A stretch of DNA of 64,000 bases from Acidobacteriota bacterium (GCA_016700175.1 CP065003.1:1746001-1810000); one strand, 5' to 3'; counted from the stretch's first letter, positions 9,370 to 19,142 are shown. Program-made: numbers and translations. Notes: generated from the letters alone by a model not told the origin.

Positions 9370-9620
9370 GGCAGTGCTGAGAGATGAGTGCTGAGTACTG
9401 AGTCACGTCGTTGTCGAGTGCATGAACGCTCATCTCTCAGTACTCAGAACTCAGTACTCTTTGAGAACAGGATAGACAGGACGAAATAAAAGGATAATGG
9501 ATGATTGAAAATTGCCAGTGAAAAGCTGGACAATCCCGGGCCCGGTTCCTGAAAAGTCTACGTTAACGGACCTCCGCCAACCGATCCCAACGACCATTCC
9601 CAATTCTCAATTCTCAACTA
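9370..9620. repeat. Convergent-gene gap with inverted heptamer clusters and GGATAGACAGG pair
   Basis: At 9370-9402 a GAGATGAGTGCTGAGTACTGAG cluster faces its inverse (CTCATCTCTCAGTACTCAGAACTCAGTACTC) at 9429-9460, so the transcript could fold into a long imperfect hairpin between the two convergent genes. At 9467-9496 lies AACAGGATAGACAGGAC; its inverse (ATCCTGTCCATCCTGTTTC) at 9622-9645 already belongs to the neighbouring reading frame. Confidence 0.75.
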
Positions 9621-10361
9621 TCAATCCTGTCCATCCTGTTTCTTCCTGGTTTCCTTTTCGATCCTGGCGATGATACGTTCGGCGTGGTTCCGGGCTATGA
9701 GGGGTAACCGCTCGTCGTCTTTTAGCTCCTTCAGGAACGGAAGCATCTGTTCCGGGTCGGAAATCGCTCCGCGAAGAAGACTGGAATCAAGTCCTTTCAT
9801 TATCCTCGGGGTCTCAAGCGGCTGGTTTCGACGCGCGACGTCGATATCGAAGATCCATATGAACTGGTTCCCGATCTTCTTGTACTCGTCGGTGAGTTCC
9901 TTTGCTTCTTTGATCTCGGTCCAGTTGAACGACGCCTCCCGATTCTTACCGCCTCTGGACATCGCGATGGTCATCGTCCCGAGGTGCCCGTAATCCCTTT
10001 CCGGAGACTGCAGTTCTTCCGCCGAATCCAGGAAGTTCAGCTCGTTCCAAAGCACTTTCAGATGCGAGAGCGTGGATTCCGAAAGCTCGAGCGGCTCCGT
10101 GATGTCTTCTTCGTAATCGAGCTTTCGGAACGTCACTTTTCCGATGCCGTCCTCGTCGTGCTCGATCTTTACGTGTGAAACGTGGAATTTCGGATTCTCA
10201 AACTCGTACGAATAGACCGGAACGAACTCCTTCGGTACAGGCTTCTCCGTCGCCTTGCCGTCCGAAGGCCTGGAGTTCTTCTTGGCGGGAACCGTCTGAG
10301 GAAAAGCCGCGGCAGCAAGAGCGAGGAAAACGGCCGCGAACAGAAGCAGGGACCTATTCAA
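9621..10361 (-). CDS. Hypothetical secreted protein overlapping the smc 3' end
   Basis: The protein has 246 residues if it starts at TTG 10361, inside the last codons of smc (8-base overlap). I choose this start because a signal peptide (NRSLLLFAAVFLALAAAAFP) begins there; the frame is open further upstream but only as an antisense-like shadow of smc codons. No strong Shine-Dalgarno is visible, so translational coupling to smc is likely. The mature part is charged and has no domain I recognise. Its last residues (KKQDGQD) are encoded by a copy of the ATCCTGTCCATCCTGTTTC repeat, so the tail is probably a repeat-derived extension. Function unknown. Confidence 0.7.
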   Translation of the reverse strand: MNRSLLLFAAVFLALAAAAFPQTVPAKKNSRPSDGKATEKPVPKEFVPVYSYEFENPKFHVSHVKIEHDEDGIGKVTFRKLDYEEDITEPLELSESTLSHLKVLWNELNFLDSAEELQSPERDYGHLGTMTIAMSRGGKNREASFNWTEIKEAKELTDEYKKIGNQFIWIFDIDVARRNQPLETPRIMKGLDSSLLRGAISDPEQMLPFLKELKDDERLPLIARNHAERIIARIEKETRKKQDGQD

Positions 10362-13300
10362 ACCGGACCGATACGATGCGCGAAACCCCGGCTTCCTGCA
10401 TCGTGACGCCGTAAAGCGCCTTCGCGGCCTCCATAGTCCGCTTGTTGTGCGTGATGACGATGAACTGGGTGTTCTCCGACATCGACTCGATCCTGTTAAC
10501 AAACCTTCCGACATTTGCATCGTCCAGCGGCGCATCGACCTCGTCAAGAAGACAGAAGGGCGAAGGCCTGTATTTGAATATCGCCAGCACAAGCGCGATC
10601 GCGGTCATCGCTTTCTCGCCGCCCGAAAGCAGGAGCATGTTTTGAAGCCTCTTTCCGGGGGGCTGCGCGATTATCTCGACGCCGGCCTCAAGCACGTCGT
10701 CCGATTCCAGCAGGACCATTTCGCCGCTGCCGCCGCCGAACAACTCGCTGAAGAACTCCGAGAAGTTCTCGTTGATGGCCTCGAAGGCGTCCTTGAACCG
10801 CTGTCTCGAACGCCGCTTGATCTCGCGAAGCGCTTCCTCGGCGGCCTTTATGCTGTCTTCAACATCCGCCCTCTGCGCGGTTAGGAACTCAAGCCGCTCC
10901 TCGGTCTCGCTGAGCTCGTCAAGAGCAAGCATATTGATGGCGCCGAAATTATCAAGCCGCGCGCGCAGCTCCCGGACCTTCTTCCGCGATTCTTCAAGAT
11001 CGAAGCCTTCCTCGATCTCCGTCGATTTGACCAGTTCGTCGAGCGACGTGTTCAGATCTTCTGAAACTTTCTCATTCAGATTTCGCAGTCCGGAGACCGT
11101 TTCAGTGCGCCTTATGTCGAGGGAAGCACGATCGTCCCGGGCTTTCGCGGCGACTTTGTTGAAGTCGGCGAGTTCCGTGGACAGATTGTCCGAGCTTTCG
11201 CGAGCGGCCCTGAGATGCGTGATCGCTTTTTCCAGTTCGTCCCGCTCGAGTTTCTCGTCGCCCGAAGCCGCCTCGATCTGCTCGCTTAGGGCCTCGCTCG
11301 ACTTCTTCAGAACCTCTGACTGCCGGGCAGTTTCCTCGATCTCGCTCTTCTGCCTTACCGCGCGGGATTCGAGCTCGGAACTTTCGAGCCTGACGCGCTC
11401 GAGCGCTGCGTTCGCCGACCGCAGCCTTTCCGCAGCAACCTCCGCATCGGTTCTTTTCCTGTTGAGGATCTCGTTCTCGCCGTCGACGGCCGCACGAGCA
11501 TCTGCTATCTCGTCGGCGATCCTCGCCATCTTCTCCTCGGTCAGCGCAAACGCCTTGGAGGCGATCGAGGCATTCTCGGCGGCCTCTTTCTTACGTTTCT
11601 CGAGTTGTTCGATCTCCGAGAGATTCTGGGCGATCTCGTCCGCCACGACCTTGCGGTGGCGGTCGGCGCGCTCGATCTCCTGAGCCAGCGACTTGATGTG
11701 TACCTCTTTCGAGAGAGATTCCCTTTCGATCTTGACGATCAAAGCCTGAAGATCTACCAGCTTGTCCTCGAGCGAAGCCACTTCGTCGCGCGCAGCCTTT
11801 TCCGCCTTCTCGGCCTCGGCTATCGATGAAGCCAGTTCGCCCGCGCCCGTTTTCAGCTCGGCAAGCTCCCGTTTGAAGCCAAGGATCGAAACGTTCCGTT
11901 CTTTTGAAGGGGTCCGCCCGCTGACGTACAGTTTGCCGCCGGCGACGATGTCACCGTCCCACGTCGCGGCGAGATCGTCGGAAGATCCTTCGGCTTCCTT
12001 AAGATCGTCGAGGAGCCTTGCGTGCATCTCGCGCGGAAAGGCTCTTAGTAGCGCGGCGATCAGCCCGCCTTCAGCGCCGAGCACCTCGCCGACCGTCCCT
12101 TTCAAGTCGCCGTTGAGATTCGCGGGAGATTCCTTCGCGTCAACGACGAGGACGCCTATCCTTCCAAGTTCGTGCTTGTTCAGATAATCGACCGTCTTGC
12201 GGGCATCCTTCTGCGAGCGAACCAGGATCGACTGCAGTCCGAAACCGAACAGGTTCTCGACAACGCGTTCCGCGCGCTCGTCGACATTCAGATTGTCCGC
12301 GAGTGTGCCTATGAAATCGACGCCGATCTTCTTCTGCTCGCCGAAAACCTTCTGGACGCCGGGTGAGTAGATCGCCTTCCTGTCCTCCAGTTCCTCGAGC
12401 GTTTCGAGCCTGTGCCGAACCCTGGAAAAGCGTTCGGCCAGATCGGAATGTTCGTGCTCGCGCTCAGCGAAGACGTTCTTTGCCGAACCTATTTTCTCGA
12501 GGATGCCGATCCTTTCCTCGTTGAGTTCAACCAGCTTGTCGCGCTCGGCGGCAAGGTCCTTTTCAAGTCCTGCGAACTCCTCGCGGCGTTCCTGGTGGGT
12601 CTGTTCCGCGCGATGATGCTCACGCTCGAGCCCCTCGGTGCGCTGCCGGAGCCTCTCGATACTGCTTTCGAACTGGCGCCCGATCTCCCCGAGCCGCTCG
12701 ACAGCGGCATTGTGCTGAAGATGTTCGGACCTCTGGGCGTCGAGCGACTTTTCAAGCTCATTGAGGTCCTGCAGCTTGCCGGCATAGACCGTTTCGGCCT
12801 CTTTCAGCCTCGCCTTCTGTTTGTCAGAAGCCTCCCGCTCTTTCGCCTCTTCGTTCTCCAGACGCCGAATTTCTTCCTCAAGCTCTTTTATCCTCGCATT
12901 CGTCGCGCGCAGGTCTGCCGCAACCGCGGTGCCGCGCTCTGCCAGTTCTGCGATCCTCGCGATCTGATACTCGTGCTCGCGGACGGCCCGGTCCCGGCGA
13001 AGTGCGTTCTCCGCGTGTTTCGCCCGCACTTCGGTGACCCGGTCCTCGGCTTCCCTCGCGCCGACGGTCGCCGACCGGAACGCTTCGTCCTTTTCTGAAA
13101 CAGCCTCGAAGCATTCGCGTTCGTACGCGACGGCCTTTTCAAGAAGCCCATCAAGCTCCGCCACGGCGGCGGTCAATGCCGCGCCCTCCGCGGCGTAAGA
13201 TTGCTTCAAAAGGCCTCTGAACTCTTCGCGAAGAATCTTGTAACGCCGGGTCTTGGCAGCCTGACGCCTCAGGCTGCGTGTCTGTTTCTCGATCTCCGAG

Positions 13301-14148
13301 ACGATGTCCGTGATCCGCCCCAGGTTCAGTTTTGCGGATGCGAGCCGCGCTTCTGCGGCCCTCTGGCGCATACGGAACTTGGAGATCCCCGCCGCTTCCT
13401 CGATCAGCATTCGCCTGTTCGAGGGCTTCGAAGAAAGGATCTGGCCGATCCTTCCCTGTTCGATGATCGCGTAGTGCGCGCCCGAAAGGCCTGTTCCCGC
13501 GAACAGGTCCTGGATATCGCGCAGACGGCAGGTCTTGTTGTTAAGGAGATATTCGCTTTCGCCCGAAAGGTAGAGGCGGCGCGTGACGGAAACTGCCTCG
13601 CCGGGGGCAAACTCGAGAGCGAAGTTCCGGGGCCTCCAGCGGCGTTTCGTACGGATCTTCTTCTCGATCGTTTGCGCCGATCCGACCTGAGCGGCCTTGA
13701 CGACCTCTTCCGATTCTTCTTCCTCGTCTTCCGGTCCGTCCTCCGCGACGACCTCGACAAGATCGTCAGGGTCCTGCTCCGCGCCTTCGATCTCGGTCAT
13801 ATCGACGGCGCCGGCGTCTATCGCCCCGAGCTTCTGATCGATATCTTCGAGTTCGTGCTCGTCGGAAATGAATTCGACTTCGTCGCGCACAAGATGCAGG
13901 ACGACTTCCGCCATTCCGCCGGGGCTTCGTTTGCTGGTCCCCTGGAAGACCACGTCCTTCATCTCCTGTCCGCGGAGCGAGGTCGGCCGCTGTTCGCCCA
14001 GCACCCAGGAGATGGCGTCGCTCACGTTGGACTTCCCGCAGCCGTTGGGACCTACGACGGCGGTAATGCCTTTTCCGGTGAACACGATCTCGGTGTAATC
14101 CGCGAAGGATTTGAATCCCGTGATCTCTAGACGCTGAAGTTTGAACAT
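10354..14148 (-). CDS. smc: Chromosome segregation protein SMC with acidic insertion in the head
   Basis: The product has 1264 residues from ATG 14148 (MFKLQRLEITGFKSF, the usual SMC N-terminus); an in-frame upstream extension to 14178 is unlikely. Walker A GPNGCGKSN is at about 33-41, coiled coils flank a hinge at about 590-760, and the ABC signature LLSGGEKAM (about 1173) and Walker B LLDEVD (about 1200) are intact. SMC forms the condensin ring with ScpA/ScpB and organises and separates chromosomes. Bacterial SMCs are usually near 1190 residues; the extra length is mostly an insertion at about 88-185, very rich in Asp/Glu with a basic end (KKIRTKRRWRPR), placed just before the conserved VTRRLYLSGESEY stretch. 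No scpA/scpB nearby. Confidence 0.96.
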   Translation of the reverse strand: MFKLQRLEITGFKSFADYTEIVFTGKGITAVVGPNGCGKSNVSDAISWVLGEQRPTSLRGQEMKDVVFQGTSKRSPGGMAEVVLHLVRDEVEFISDEHELEDIDQKLGAIDAGAVDMTEIEGAEQDPDDLVEVVAEDGPEDEEEESEEVVKAAQVGSAQTIEKKIRTKRRWRPRNFALEFAPGEAVSVTRRLYLSGESEYLLNNKTCRLRDIQDLFAGTGLSGAHYAIIEQGRIGQILSSKPSNRRMLIEEAAGISKFRMRQRAAEARLASAKLNLGRITDIVSEIEKQTRSLRRQAAKTRRYKILREEFRGLLKQSYAAEGAALTAAVAELDGLLEKAVAYERECFEAVSEKDEAFRSATVGAREAEDRVTEVRAKHAENALRRDRAVREHEYQIARIAELAERGTAVAADLRATNARIKELEEEIRRLENEEAKEREASDKQKARLKEAETVYAGKLQDLNELEKSLDAQRSEHLQHNAAVERLGEIGRQFESSIERLRQRTEGLEREHHRAEQTHQERREEFAGLEKDLAAERDKLVELNEERIGILEKIGSAKNVFAEREHEHSDLAERFSRVRHRLETLEELEDRKAIYSPGVQKVFGEQKKIGVDFIGTLADNLNVDERAERVVENLFGFGLQSILVRSQKDARKTVDYLNKHELGRIGVLVVDAKESPANLNGDLKGTVGEVLGAEGGLIAALLRAFPREMHARLLDDLKEAEGSSDDLAATWDGDIVAGGKLYVSGRTPSKERNVSILGFKRELAELKTGAGELASSIAEAEKAEKAARDEVASLEDKLVDLQALIVKIERESLSKEVHIKSLAQEIERADRHRKVVADEIAQNLSEIEQLEKRKKEAAENASIASKAFALTEEKMARIADEIADARAAVDGENEILNRKRTDAEVAAERLRSANAALERVRLESSELESRAVRQKSEIEETARQSEVLKKSSEALSEQIEAASGDEKLERDELEKAITHLRAARESSDNLSTELADFNKVAAKARDDRASLDIRRTETVSGLRNLNEKVSEDLNTSLDELVKSTEIEEGFDLEESRKKVRELRARLDNFGAINMLALDELSETEERLEFLTAQRADVEDSIKAAEEALREIKRRSRQRFKDAFEAINENFSEFFSELFGGGSGEMVLLESDDVLEAGVEIIAQPPGKRLQNMLLLSGGEKAMTAIALVLAIFKYRPSPFCLLDEVDAPLDDANVGRFVNRIESMSENTQFIVITHNKRTMEAAKALYGVTMQEAGVSRIVSVRFE

Positions 14149-14243
14149 CTTATAGTGCCTTGGCGGGCTGAATGGCACTATATTTTGTGGTTTTTGCCCG
14201 AATAAATCAAGCTTGGACGCGATCTGCAGCTCGGGGACAGAAG

Positions 14244-14281
14244 AACGCGCGGGCCGGAGCCGATGCCCGGACCGCGCGCGT
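14244..14281 (-). terminator. Possible intrinsic terminator after the TPR-DUF4388 gene
   Basis: On the minus strand ACGCGCGCGGTCCGG pairs with CCGGCCCGCGCGT across a short loop, followed by TTCTTCTGT. It lies 15 to 52 bases after the stop codon of the 14296-15063 gene and before smc. The T-run is weak. Confidence 0.55.
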
Positions 14282-14295
14282 CATTGTCAAAAGGT

Positions 14296-15063
14296 TCAGA
14301 CCTCGAGTTCCGTCGTGCTGAGGCTCCGCATACCGGATTTCTCAGCCTTTTCGGTCTCGAGGGTGGTAAGCGTGTCGAGAATGAAGTTCGTGTTGCTGCT
14401 AACGTCTATCACCACCGGGAACTCGTTCGGCGAAAGGCTGAACTCGAAAGTTCCGCTGTTGATGTCGATGATCACACGGAAAGCCTTCACTCCGTTCATT
14501 CCGTCCGCTTCGGCATCCACGATCTTCCCCTCGTTGAAGGAGACGCTGGCAAGGTGCTTGTCCGATTTCATCACCAGAAGCCCGGTCATCCGCGAGTTCT
14601 CGATCACCTGAACGGCGTCGAACAACGTAACGAATGCAAGATCGCCCGCAAGTGTAACGTCTGTTCGCACCTTGAACGATGACCGCTCGCGGTTGATGGC
14701 AAAGTCGGGACGGCGCGCCCTTCGGATCGCCTCAAGCCCGGGAGCGACAGATATTCGCGGATCGAGAAGTTTCGCTTCCTGAAGCCGATCATAAGCTATA
14801 TCGAAATCCTCTTTGGCGATGTAGAGGCTGACAAGTGCAAGGCATTGCTTCGAAGCCTCTGCGGAGTTCTTGTGCGAGATGCAGATCTCCCGCAGTTTCT
14901 CGCGAAGTGCGATCGAGCGCGGGCTGCGCCGGATCGAATCGCGAAGAAGCTGAAGGGCCTTCTCCGGCGATTTGTACTTCACGAAGAGGTCCGCATCAAG
15001 AAGGACCGATTCGGTGGAGACTTCGGTTACGATCTCCTGTTCTTTTTCAATGACGCTGCTCAT
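14296..15063 (-). CDS. TPR protein with C-terminal DUF4388 domain
   Basis: Starting at ATG 15063 (AGGA five bases upstream) gives 255 residues. The N-terminal half is helical with TPR-like units (LFVKYKSPEKALQLLRDSIRRSP, written here in part only as ALQLLRDSIRRSP). The C-terminal part, roughly residues 130-240, matches the DUF4388 pattern: LFDAVQVIENSRMTGLLVM, then SVSFNEGKIVDAEADGMNG and a GTFEF stretch. DUF4388 occurs in gliding, signalling and gene-regulation proteins of Myxococcota and Acidobacteriota, where it is thought to mediate protein interaction. There is no signal peptide, so it is probably cytoplasmic. It lies upstream of smc on the same strand, but a likely terminator separates them. 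Exact role unknown. Confidence 0.78.
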   Translation of the reverse strand: MSSVIEKEQEIVTEVSTESVLLDADLFVKYKSPEKALQLLRDSIRRSPRSIALREKLREICISHKNSAEASKQCLALVSLYIAKEDFDIAYDRLQEAKLLDPRISVAPGLEAIRRARRPDFAINRERSSFKVRTDVTLAGDLAFVTLFDAVQVIENSRMTGLLVMKSDKHLASVSFNEGKIVDAEADGMNGVKAFRVIIDINSGTFEFSLSPNEFPVVIDVSSNTNFILDTLTTLETEKAEKSGMRSLSTTELEV

Positions 15064-15244
15064 AGTTCCTGATTGAGACTGTCGGGGATCCGGTGATCCG
15101 GAACGGGAGAAATGGCGGGGGCGATCGTGAGGTCCGGACAAGCCGCTTCTTTAAGTAAATTTCGAATGAACAAGAATGTTCAACAACCATAAATTACCAC
15201 ATCGGACAGGAACTAGCCACTAATTCGCGGCGAAGATGCCGTGT

Positions 15245-15277
15245 GGAGGCGCAGTCGAATCAACCGGCCGCGCCTCC
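15245..15277 (-). terminator. Weak hairpin downstream of the first Oar-like receptor
   Basis: GGAGGCGC and GCGCCTCC form an 8-bp stem around a 17-base loop, 22 bases past the receptor stop codon. There is no T-run, so it may only be an mRNA-stabilising or repeat-derived hairpin. Confidence 0.3.
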
Positions 15278-15298
15278 GGCGATCAGACGTTTTCTGTT

Positions 15299-18200
15299 TC
15301 AGAAATCGATCCGAATACTCACCCTCATTTTCCGTTGAGCGAGCGTTCGCGACGGAACAAGAAATCCCTGGCGAAACTCGGAGCTTCCGGATTCGGAGAG
15401 GTTGATAAAATCGGAACCGAAGCTGAACACGGTTGCGTTCAGGACGTTTGTGACCGTCAGCTGCGGAGTGACCGCGAACCTTTCGCCGAACCTGAATTTG
15501 CGGGCGACCGCGGCGTTGAAAACATACAACGAAGGCCCCCGTCCCGCATTTCTCGGAAGATCGCCCGGCATTCCGATCGGCGCAAGTGCGAAGGACCGCG
15601 CGAGTGTTTCCGGATACGGTTCTTTCGGACCGCGGGAGACGATCGAGGAAAGGTCTCCTCTGAAACTCGGGCGGTCGTTCGAAACATCGTCCAGATTTCT
15701 GTCCGTTCCGCCGATACCAATATTAAATGGCCGTGCGGATTCGATCCTGATGACCGGCGAGAAAGTGAATCCTCCGAACCGCCCCGGGACGTCGATCGTG
15801 CCGTAGAACCTGAACCTGTGTCGGCGATCCATACTGCTCGCGGAAAACTCGGCCCGGAAATCGCCCGGCTTCTGCGCGGAACTAGTGTCAACGAATCCGT
15901 CATCGCGGGTTCTCGAAAGCGTGTAGGCGGCTCGGAACGTTGCCGAGAAGCCGCCCGGGAGCGGCTTCGATCCGCGCCGAACTGAGATCGTAACGCCCTC
16001 ATAAACACTTCTCCCGATCGAGCTTACCATTTCGACCTGACCGAGCCCGGGATCGAACGGCCGGACGAGTGTCGATTCGAGCGCCGCGAACGCGATCCCG
16101 ATCGGCGCGCTTGCCGCCTCTGAAGGATTCGAGCTCACCAGATTGACGATCCGAATGCCGGCTTCGTCGGAAACCCCGCCCGCATCGCCGGGATCTCCAA
16201 GTTCGAACCGGGTGGCGCGCCCTCCAAGATCGAACGTGCCGAGTGAAAGCAGGTAGTCGGTCAGCGTAGCAAAACCCGGAGGAGGCCTGAACGCATTCAC
16301 GTTCGTCTCCCGCCATAGGCCGGACGCCTTGTTGAATGTGAAGCCGGCTTCGGCAACGAACCCGCCGCCCAGATCCCGCTCGATCCCGGCATTGAACTGA
16401 TAGCTTTCCGGTATCCTTATCCCTTTCTCAACGAACCTTGTGAAGTTCGTCTCGGTAACGAACCCTCCGTTTTCGATGCCAAGTTCGGAGAGCATCCGGA
16501 TCAGCTCGCCCTCATCCGGCGCCAATGGCACTATCGCAGCGAGAGCGTTCAGAAACCGGCATTTGTCGGTCAGAGCGTTCGGGCCCGGTTCGACCTGGTT
16601 CAGGCACCTTGTCTCGGAAGAGGGCCCGCTCAAAGCTTCGGAATCGAACCTCCGCTCCTGCTTCCCTAGTGCGTAGTCATCCAGAGTTCTGAGCAGAACC
16701 CGGTTGTAGAAAACCCCCGCGCCCGCGCGGATCACGGTCCTCTCGTCGTCCCCGGGCGACCAGGCGATCGCGACCCTCGGCCCGAAATTGTTGTCGTCGC
16801 GCAGGATCGATTCCCTTTCATAACGTATTCCGGCCGAAATGGTCAGCCCGGGCCTGACCTGCAGATCGTCCTGAATGAAGATCCCGAGATAAGTGTTTCG
16901 CTGGATGGAAGTGTTTCCGAACGAACGCCTGTAGCGGCTGGGCTGGCCCGCGAGCAGATCGTAGACCCTTGAGAAATTGAAGGTCCCGGTCGAATCGGCG
17001 AGATCTTCGATCCGCGATCGGAGCGCCTGAATGTCCGCACCGGCGCGGATCGTGTGACTTCCGCTGGCGATCGTTAGTGACTCCTGCAACTGGAAACGCC
17101 TTTCGGATCGCAGGTTCGCAAAATTGGCGGTCGAGTTCCCCGCAACGATCGTCCCGCGCACCTGATCGTCGCTCCCCGCCCGGCCGTCATCGGAAATGAA
17201 CAAAAGGACGACTGGATCTGAGGCACCTTCCGCCGCGAATCCCGGCCTGTGGTCGGAGAACTGAAAGCGTATCTGGTTGAACGCATTGTCGCTCAAGGCA
17301 AAGCTGTCGGATATCTGGAGCGCGTCGCTTGAACGAAGCCTCGCCTGGAGAGTTTCTTCGAGAAATCGGGTGGTCTCGCGATACTGACGCAGGTCCCGGC
17401 TTCGCGCGAACTGGTAGCTCGCCGTCAGCGAATGCCGCTCGTTGATCGTCTGGTCGATGCGCACGAGCGCCCTGCTTCGGTATCCGGGCGTGGGCACTGT
17501 CTTCCGGTACGGCGCTATATAAACCAGCGGAAACGTGTCGGAATGCGGGTTCGGGATGTCGTCGACGCGTGCCTCATGCGGATGAGTCGGGGGCGGAACC
17601 TCAAAGAAGGGGCTCCGGTCGACAGGGACCATCGTGTCGACAAGCGAAGACGAGATCCTGTTCTGAAACAGAAACGACCCGAGGAACCTGGTTCGCCCGG
17701 AAGTCCCCGGCAGGGTCCCGAGCAAAGTTGCGCCCGGATCGATCCTGGTGAACGGGAGGCGGGCGAGCCCCCTTCGATTATTGTTGTAGGTGTTCGCGTT
17801 TAGGCTTTCGTCCTCGAAAGCCGCGTGAAGATTGCCTCTCAAGACGGGTCCTCCAGAACGGGTCCGTATGTTTATCCTGCCGCCGGACGCCCGGCCGTAT
17901 TCGGCCGAGAACTGGTTCGCGACGACCTGGACCTCCGCGACGGAGCCGGGCGGAGGTTGAAAGCGTTCGTCCGCCTGACGGTCGTCGTTGTTGTCCATTC
18001 CGTCGATCGTAATGTTGGTCGAATAAGCGGCGCCGCCGTTCAGCGCGATGCTTCCCGCGCCGACGACCTCAGAAGGACGGTCGAACTCCGATCCGTTCCC
18101 TATCCGGTCGTCGTCCGCAAGGCCGTCGATCGAAAACGGTTCTTCGTCGGTTCCGCTCATCGCAAGAAGAAGGTCCAGCACGTCCTCCGAGGGCACGGGA

Positions 18201-18640
18201 AGCTTGTCGATGAGTTCGCCCTTCAGGGAATCACCCGGGACCGTGCGGTTCACGTCGGGCGACTCGGCCGTTTCGGACGAAACGGTGACCGACGCGCTGA
18301 CCTCTTCCGGGATGAGATCGAGATCGACCGAAAGCGTCTCGCCCGAAAGCGCGCCGCGCACGGCAACTTCCGTTAAACCGAAACCGGCGGCTTCCGCCTC
18401 GATCCGGTAGTCTCCAGGCTCGAGCTCGATGAGGACGAATCGTCCGTTCGCGTCCGACACCGAGGTCCGGCGGATGCCGGTGGTCTCGTTGACGGCGGTC
18501 ACGCGTGCTCCGTTGACCGCGCCTCCGAGGAAGTCGCGCACGGCCCCTTTGATCGTGACCTCGTCGAGATCCTGACCGAAACCAAGTGTTATTGTTGAAA
18601 GGAAAAGGGTTGCGAGAAGTGAGAGTTTCCCGAATTGCAT
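15299..18640 (-). CDS. Oar-like TonB-dependent outer-membrane receptor (1)
   Basis: This 1113-residue protein has a signal peptide at about 1-22 (ending GFGQ), a carboxypeptidase-regulatory-like domain at about 27-110 (VTIKGAVRDFLGGAVNGARV...SDANGRFVLIEL), a plug domain with ALNGGAAYSTNITIDGMDNND and VQVVANQFSAEYGRASGG at about 190-255, and a long beta-barrel ending in RVSIRIDF, a terminal-Phe barrel signal. A strong AGGAGG precedes the ATG. This architecture is the expanded Oar/TonB-receptor family of Acidobacteriota, thought to import or bind polymers or signal molecules; the substrate cannot be told. Alone between a DUF4388 gene and hspR. Loop-rich, as usual for such receptors. Confidence 0.88.
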   Translation of the reverse strand: MQFGKLSLLATLFLSTITLGFGQDLDEVTIKGAVRDFLGGAVNGARVTAVNETTGIRRTSVSDANGRFVLIELEPGDYRIEAEAAGFGLTEVAVRGALSGETLSVDLDLIPEEVSASVTVSSETAESPDVNRTVPGDSLKGELIDKLPVPSEDVLDLLLAMSGTDEEPFSIDGLADDDRIGNGSEFDRPSEVVGAGSIALNGGAAYSTNITIDGMDNNDDRQADERFQPPPGSVAEVQVVANQFSAEYGRASGGRINIRTRSGGPVLRGNLHAAFEDESLNANTYNNNRRGLARLPFTRIDPGATLLGTLPGTSGRTRFLGSFLFQNRISSSLVDTMVPVDRSPFFEVPPPTHPHEARVDDIPNPHSDTFPLVYIAPYRKTVPTPGYRSRALVRIDQTINERHSLTASYQFARSRDLRQYRETTRFLEETLQARLRSSDALQISDSFALSDNAFNQIRFQFSDHRPGFAAEGASDPVVLLFISDDGRAGSDDQVRGTIVAGNSTANFANLRSERRFQLQESLTIASGSHTIRAGADIQALRSRIEDLADSTGTFNFSRVYDLLAGQPSRYRRSFGNTSIQRNTYLGIFIQDDLQVRPGLTISAGIRYERESILRDDNNFGPRVAIAWSPGDDERTVIRAGAGVFYNRVLLRTLDDYALGKQERRFDSEALSGPSSETRCLNQVEPGPNALTDKCRFLNALAAIVPLAPDEGELIRMLSELGIENGGFVTETNFTRFVEKGIRIPESYQFNAGIERDLGGGFVAEAGFTFNKASGLWRETNVNAFRPPPGFATLTDYLLSLGTFDLGGRATRFELGDPGDAGGVSDEAGIRIVNLVSSNPSEAASAPIGIAFAALESTLVRPFDPGLGQVEMVSSIGRSVYEGVTISVRRGSKPLPGGFSATFRAAYTLSRTRDDGFVDTSSAQKPGDFRAEFSASSMDRRHRFRFYGTIDVPGRFGGFTFSPVIRIESARPFNIGIGGTDRNLDDVSNDRPSFRGDLSSIVSRGPKEPYPETLARSFALAPIGMPGDLPRNAGRGPSLYVFNAAVARKFRFGERFAVTPQLTVTNVLNATVFSFGSDFINLSESGSSEFRQGFLVPSRTLAQRKMRVSIRIDF

Positions 18641-18743
18641 AAGGCGCCTCCTGCGGAAAGTGGGATGGATTCAGAGTGCCTTTTAATTTTTTGTGATTGT
18701 GGGGGAAACGAAGAGAAAAGTAAAGATTTTGGCGAAGGTCGCC

Positions 18744-19142
18744 TTAATTTTCTTCAGATTGCTCGACCGTGCGCTCGCGGTTGATCCTTGAAACCGGGAT
18801 CAGCGCTTCCGAATCGGAAAAACTGTCTACGTTGCTGGAGATCTCGTCGGCGTGCGTGCGCAGGTACTCGAAAAAGCGTTCGAATTCTTTCTGCATCGCG
18901 TTCATCTTCTCGCGCATGTTGAGGATTATTTCCACACCCGCGAGATTGACGCCCAGGTCTCGCGTCAGCGAGAGGATCACCTCGAGCCTCTCAAGGTCCT
19001 CGTCGGTGAACAGGCGTGTGTTGCCTTCCGAACGCGACGGTTTGATAAGGCCTTCCCTCTCGTACATCCGGAGCGTCTGCGGATGCACTTCGTAGAGCTT
19101 CGCCACAACGCTGATGGTGTAGGTTTTGACCTTCTTAGTCAT
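18744..19142 (-). CDS. hspR: MerR-family heat-shock repressor HspR
   Basis: The protein has 132 residues from ATG 19142 (MTKKVKTYTIS), with AAGAG just upstream; an upstream extension would run through heptamer repeats and is rejected. It contains the MerR-type winged-helix: ISVVAKLYEVHPQTLRMYEREGLIKPSRSEGNTRLFTDEDLERL, given here as the short motifs HPQTLRMYEREGL and NTRLFTDEDLERL, followed by a coiled-coil dimerisation region. HspR represses dnaK-type operons by binding HAIR inverted repeats, with DnaK as co-repressor. It is the last gene of dnaK-dnaJ-hspR here, and a HAIR-like site lies at the dnaK promoter (22692-22732), which supports autoregulation. Confidence 0.92.
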   Translation of the reverse strand: MTKKVKTYTISVVAKLYEVHPQTLRMYEREGLIKPSRSEGNTRLFTDEDLERLEVILSLTRDLGVNLAGVEIILNMREKMNAMQKEFERFFEYLRTHADEISSNVDSFSDSEALIPVSRINRERTVEQSEEN

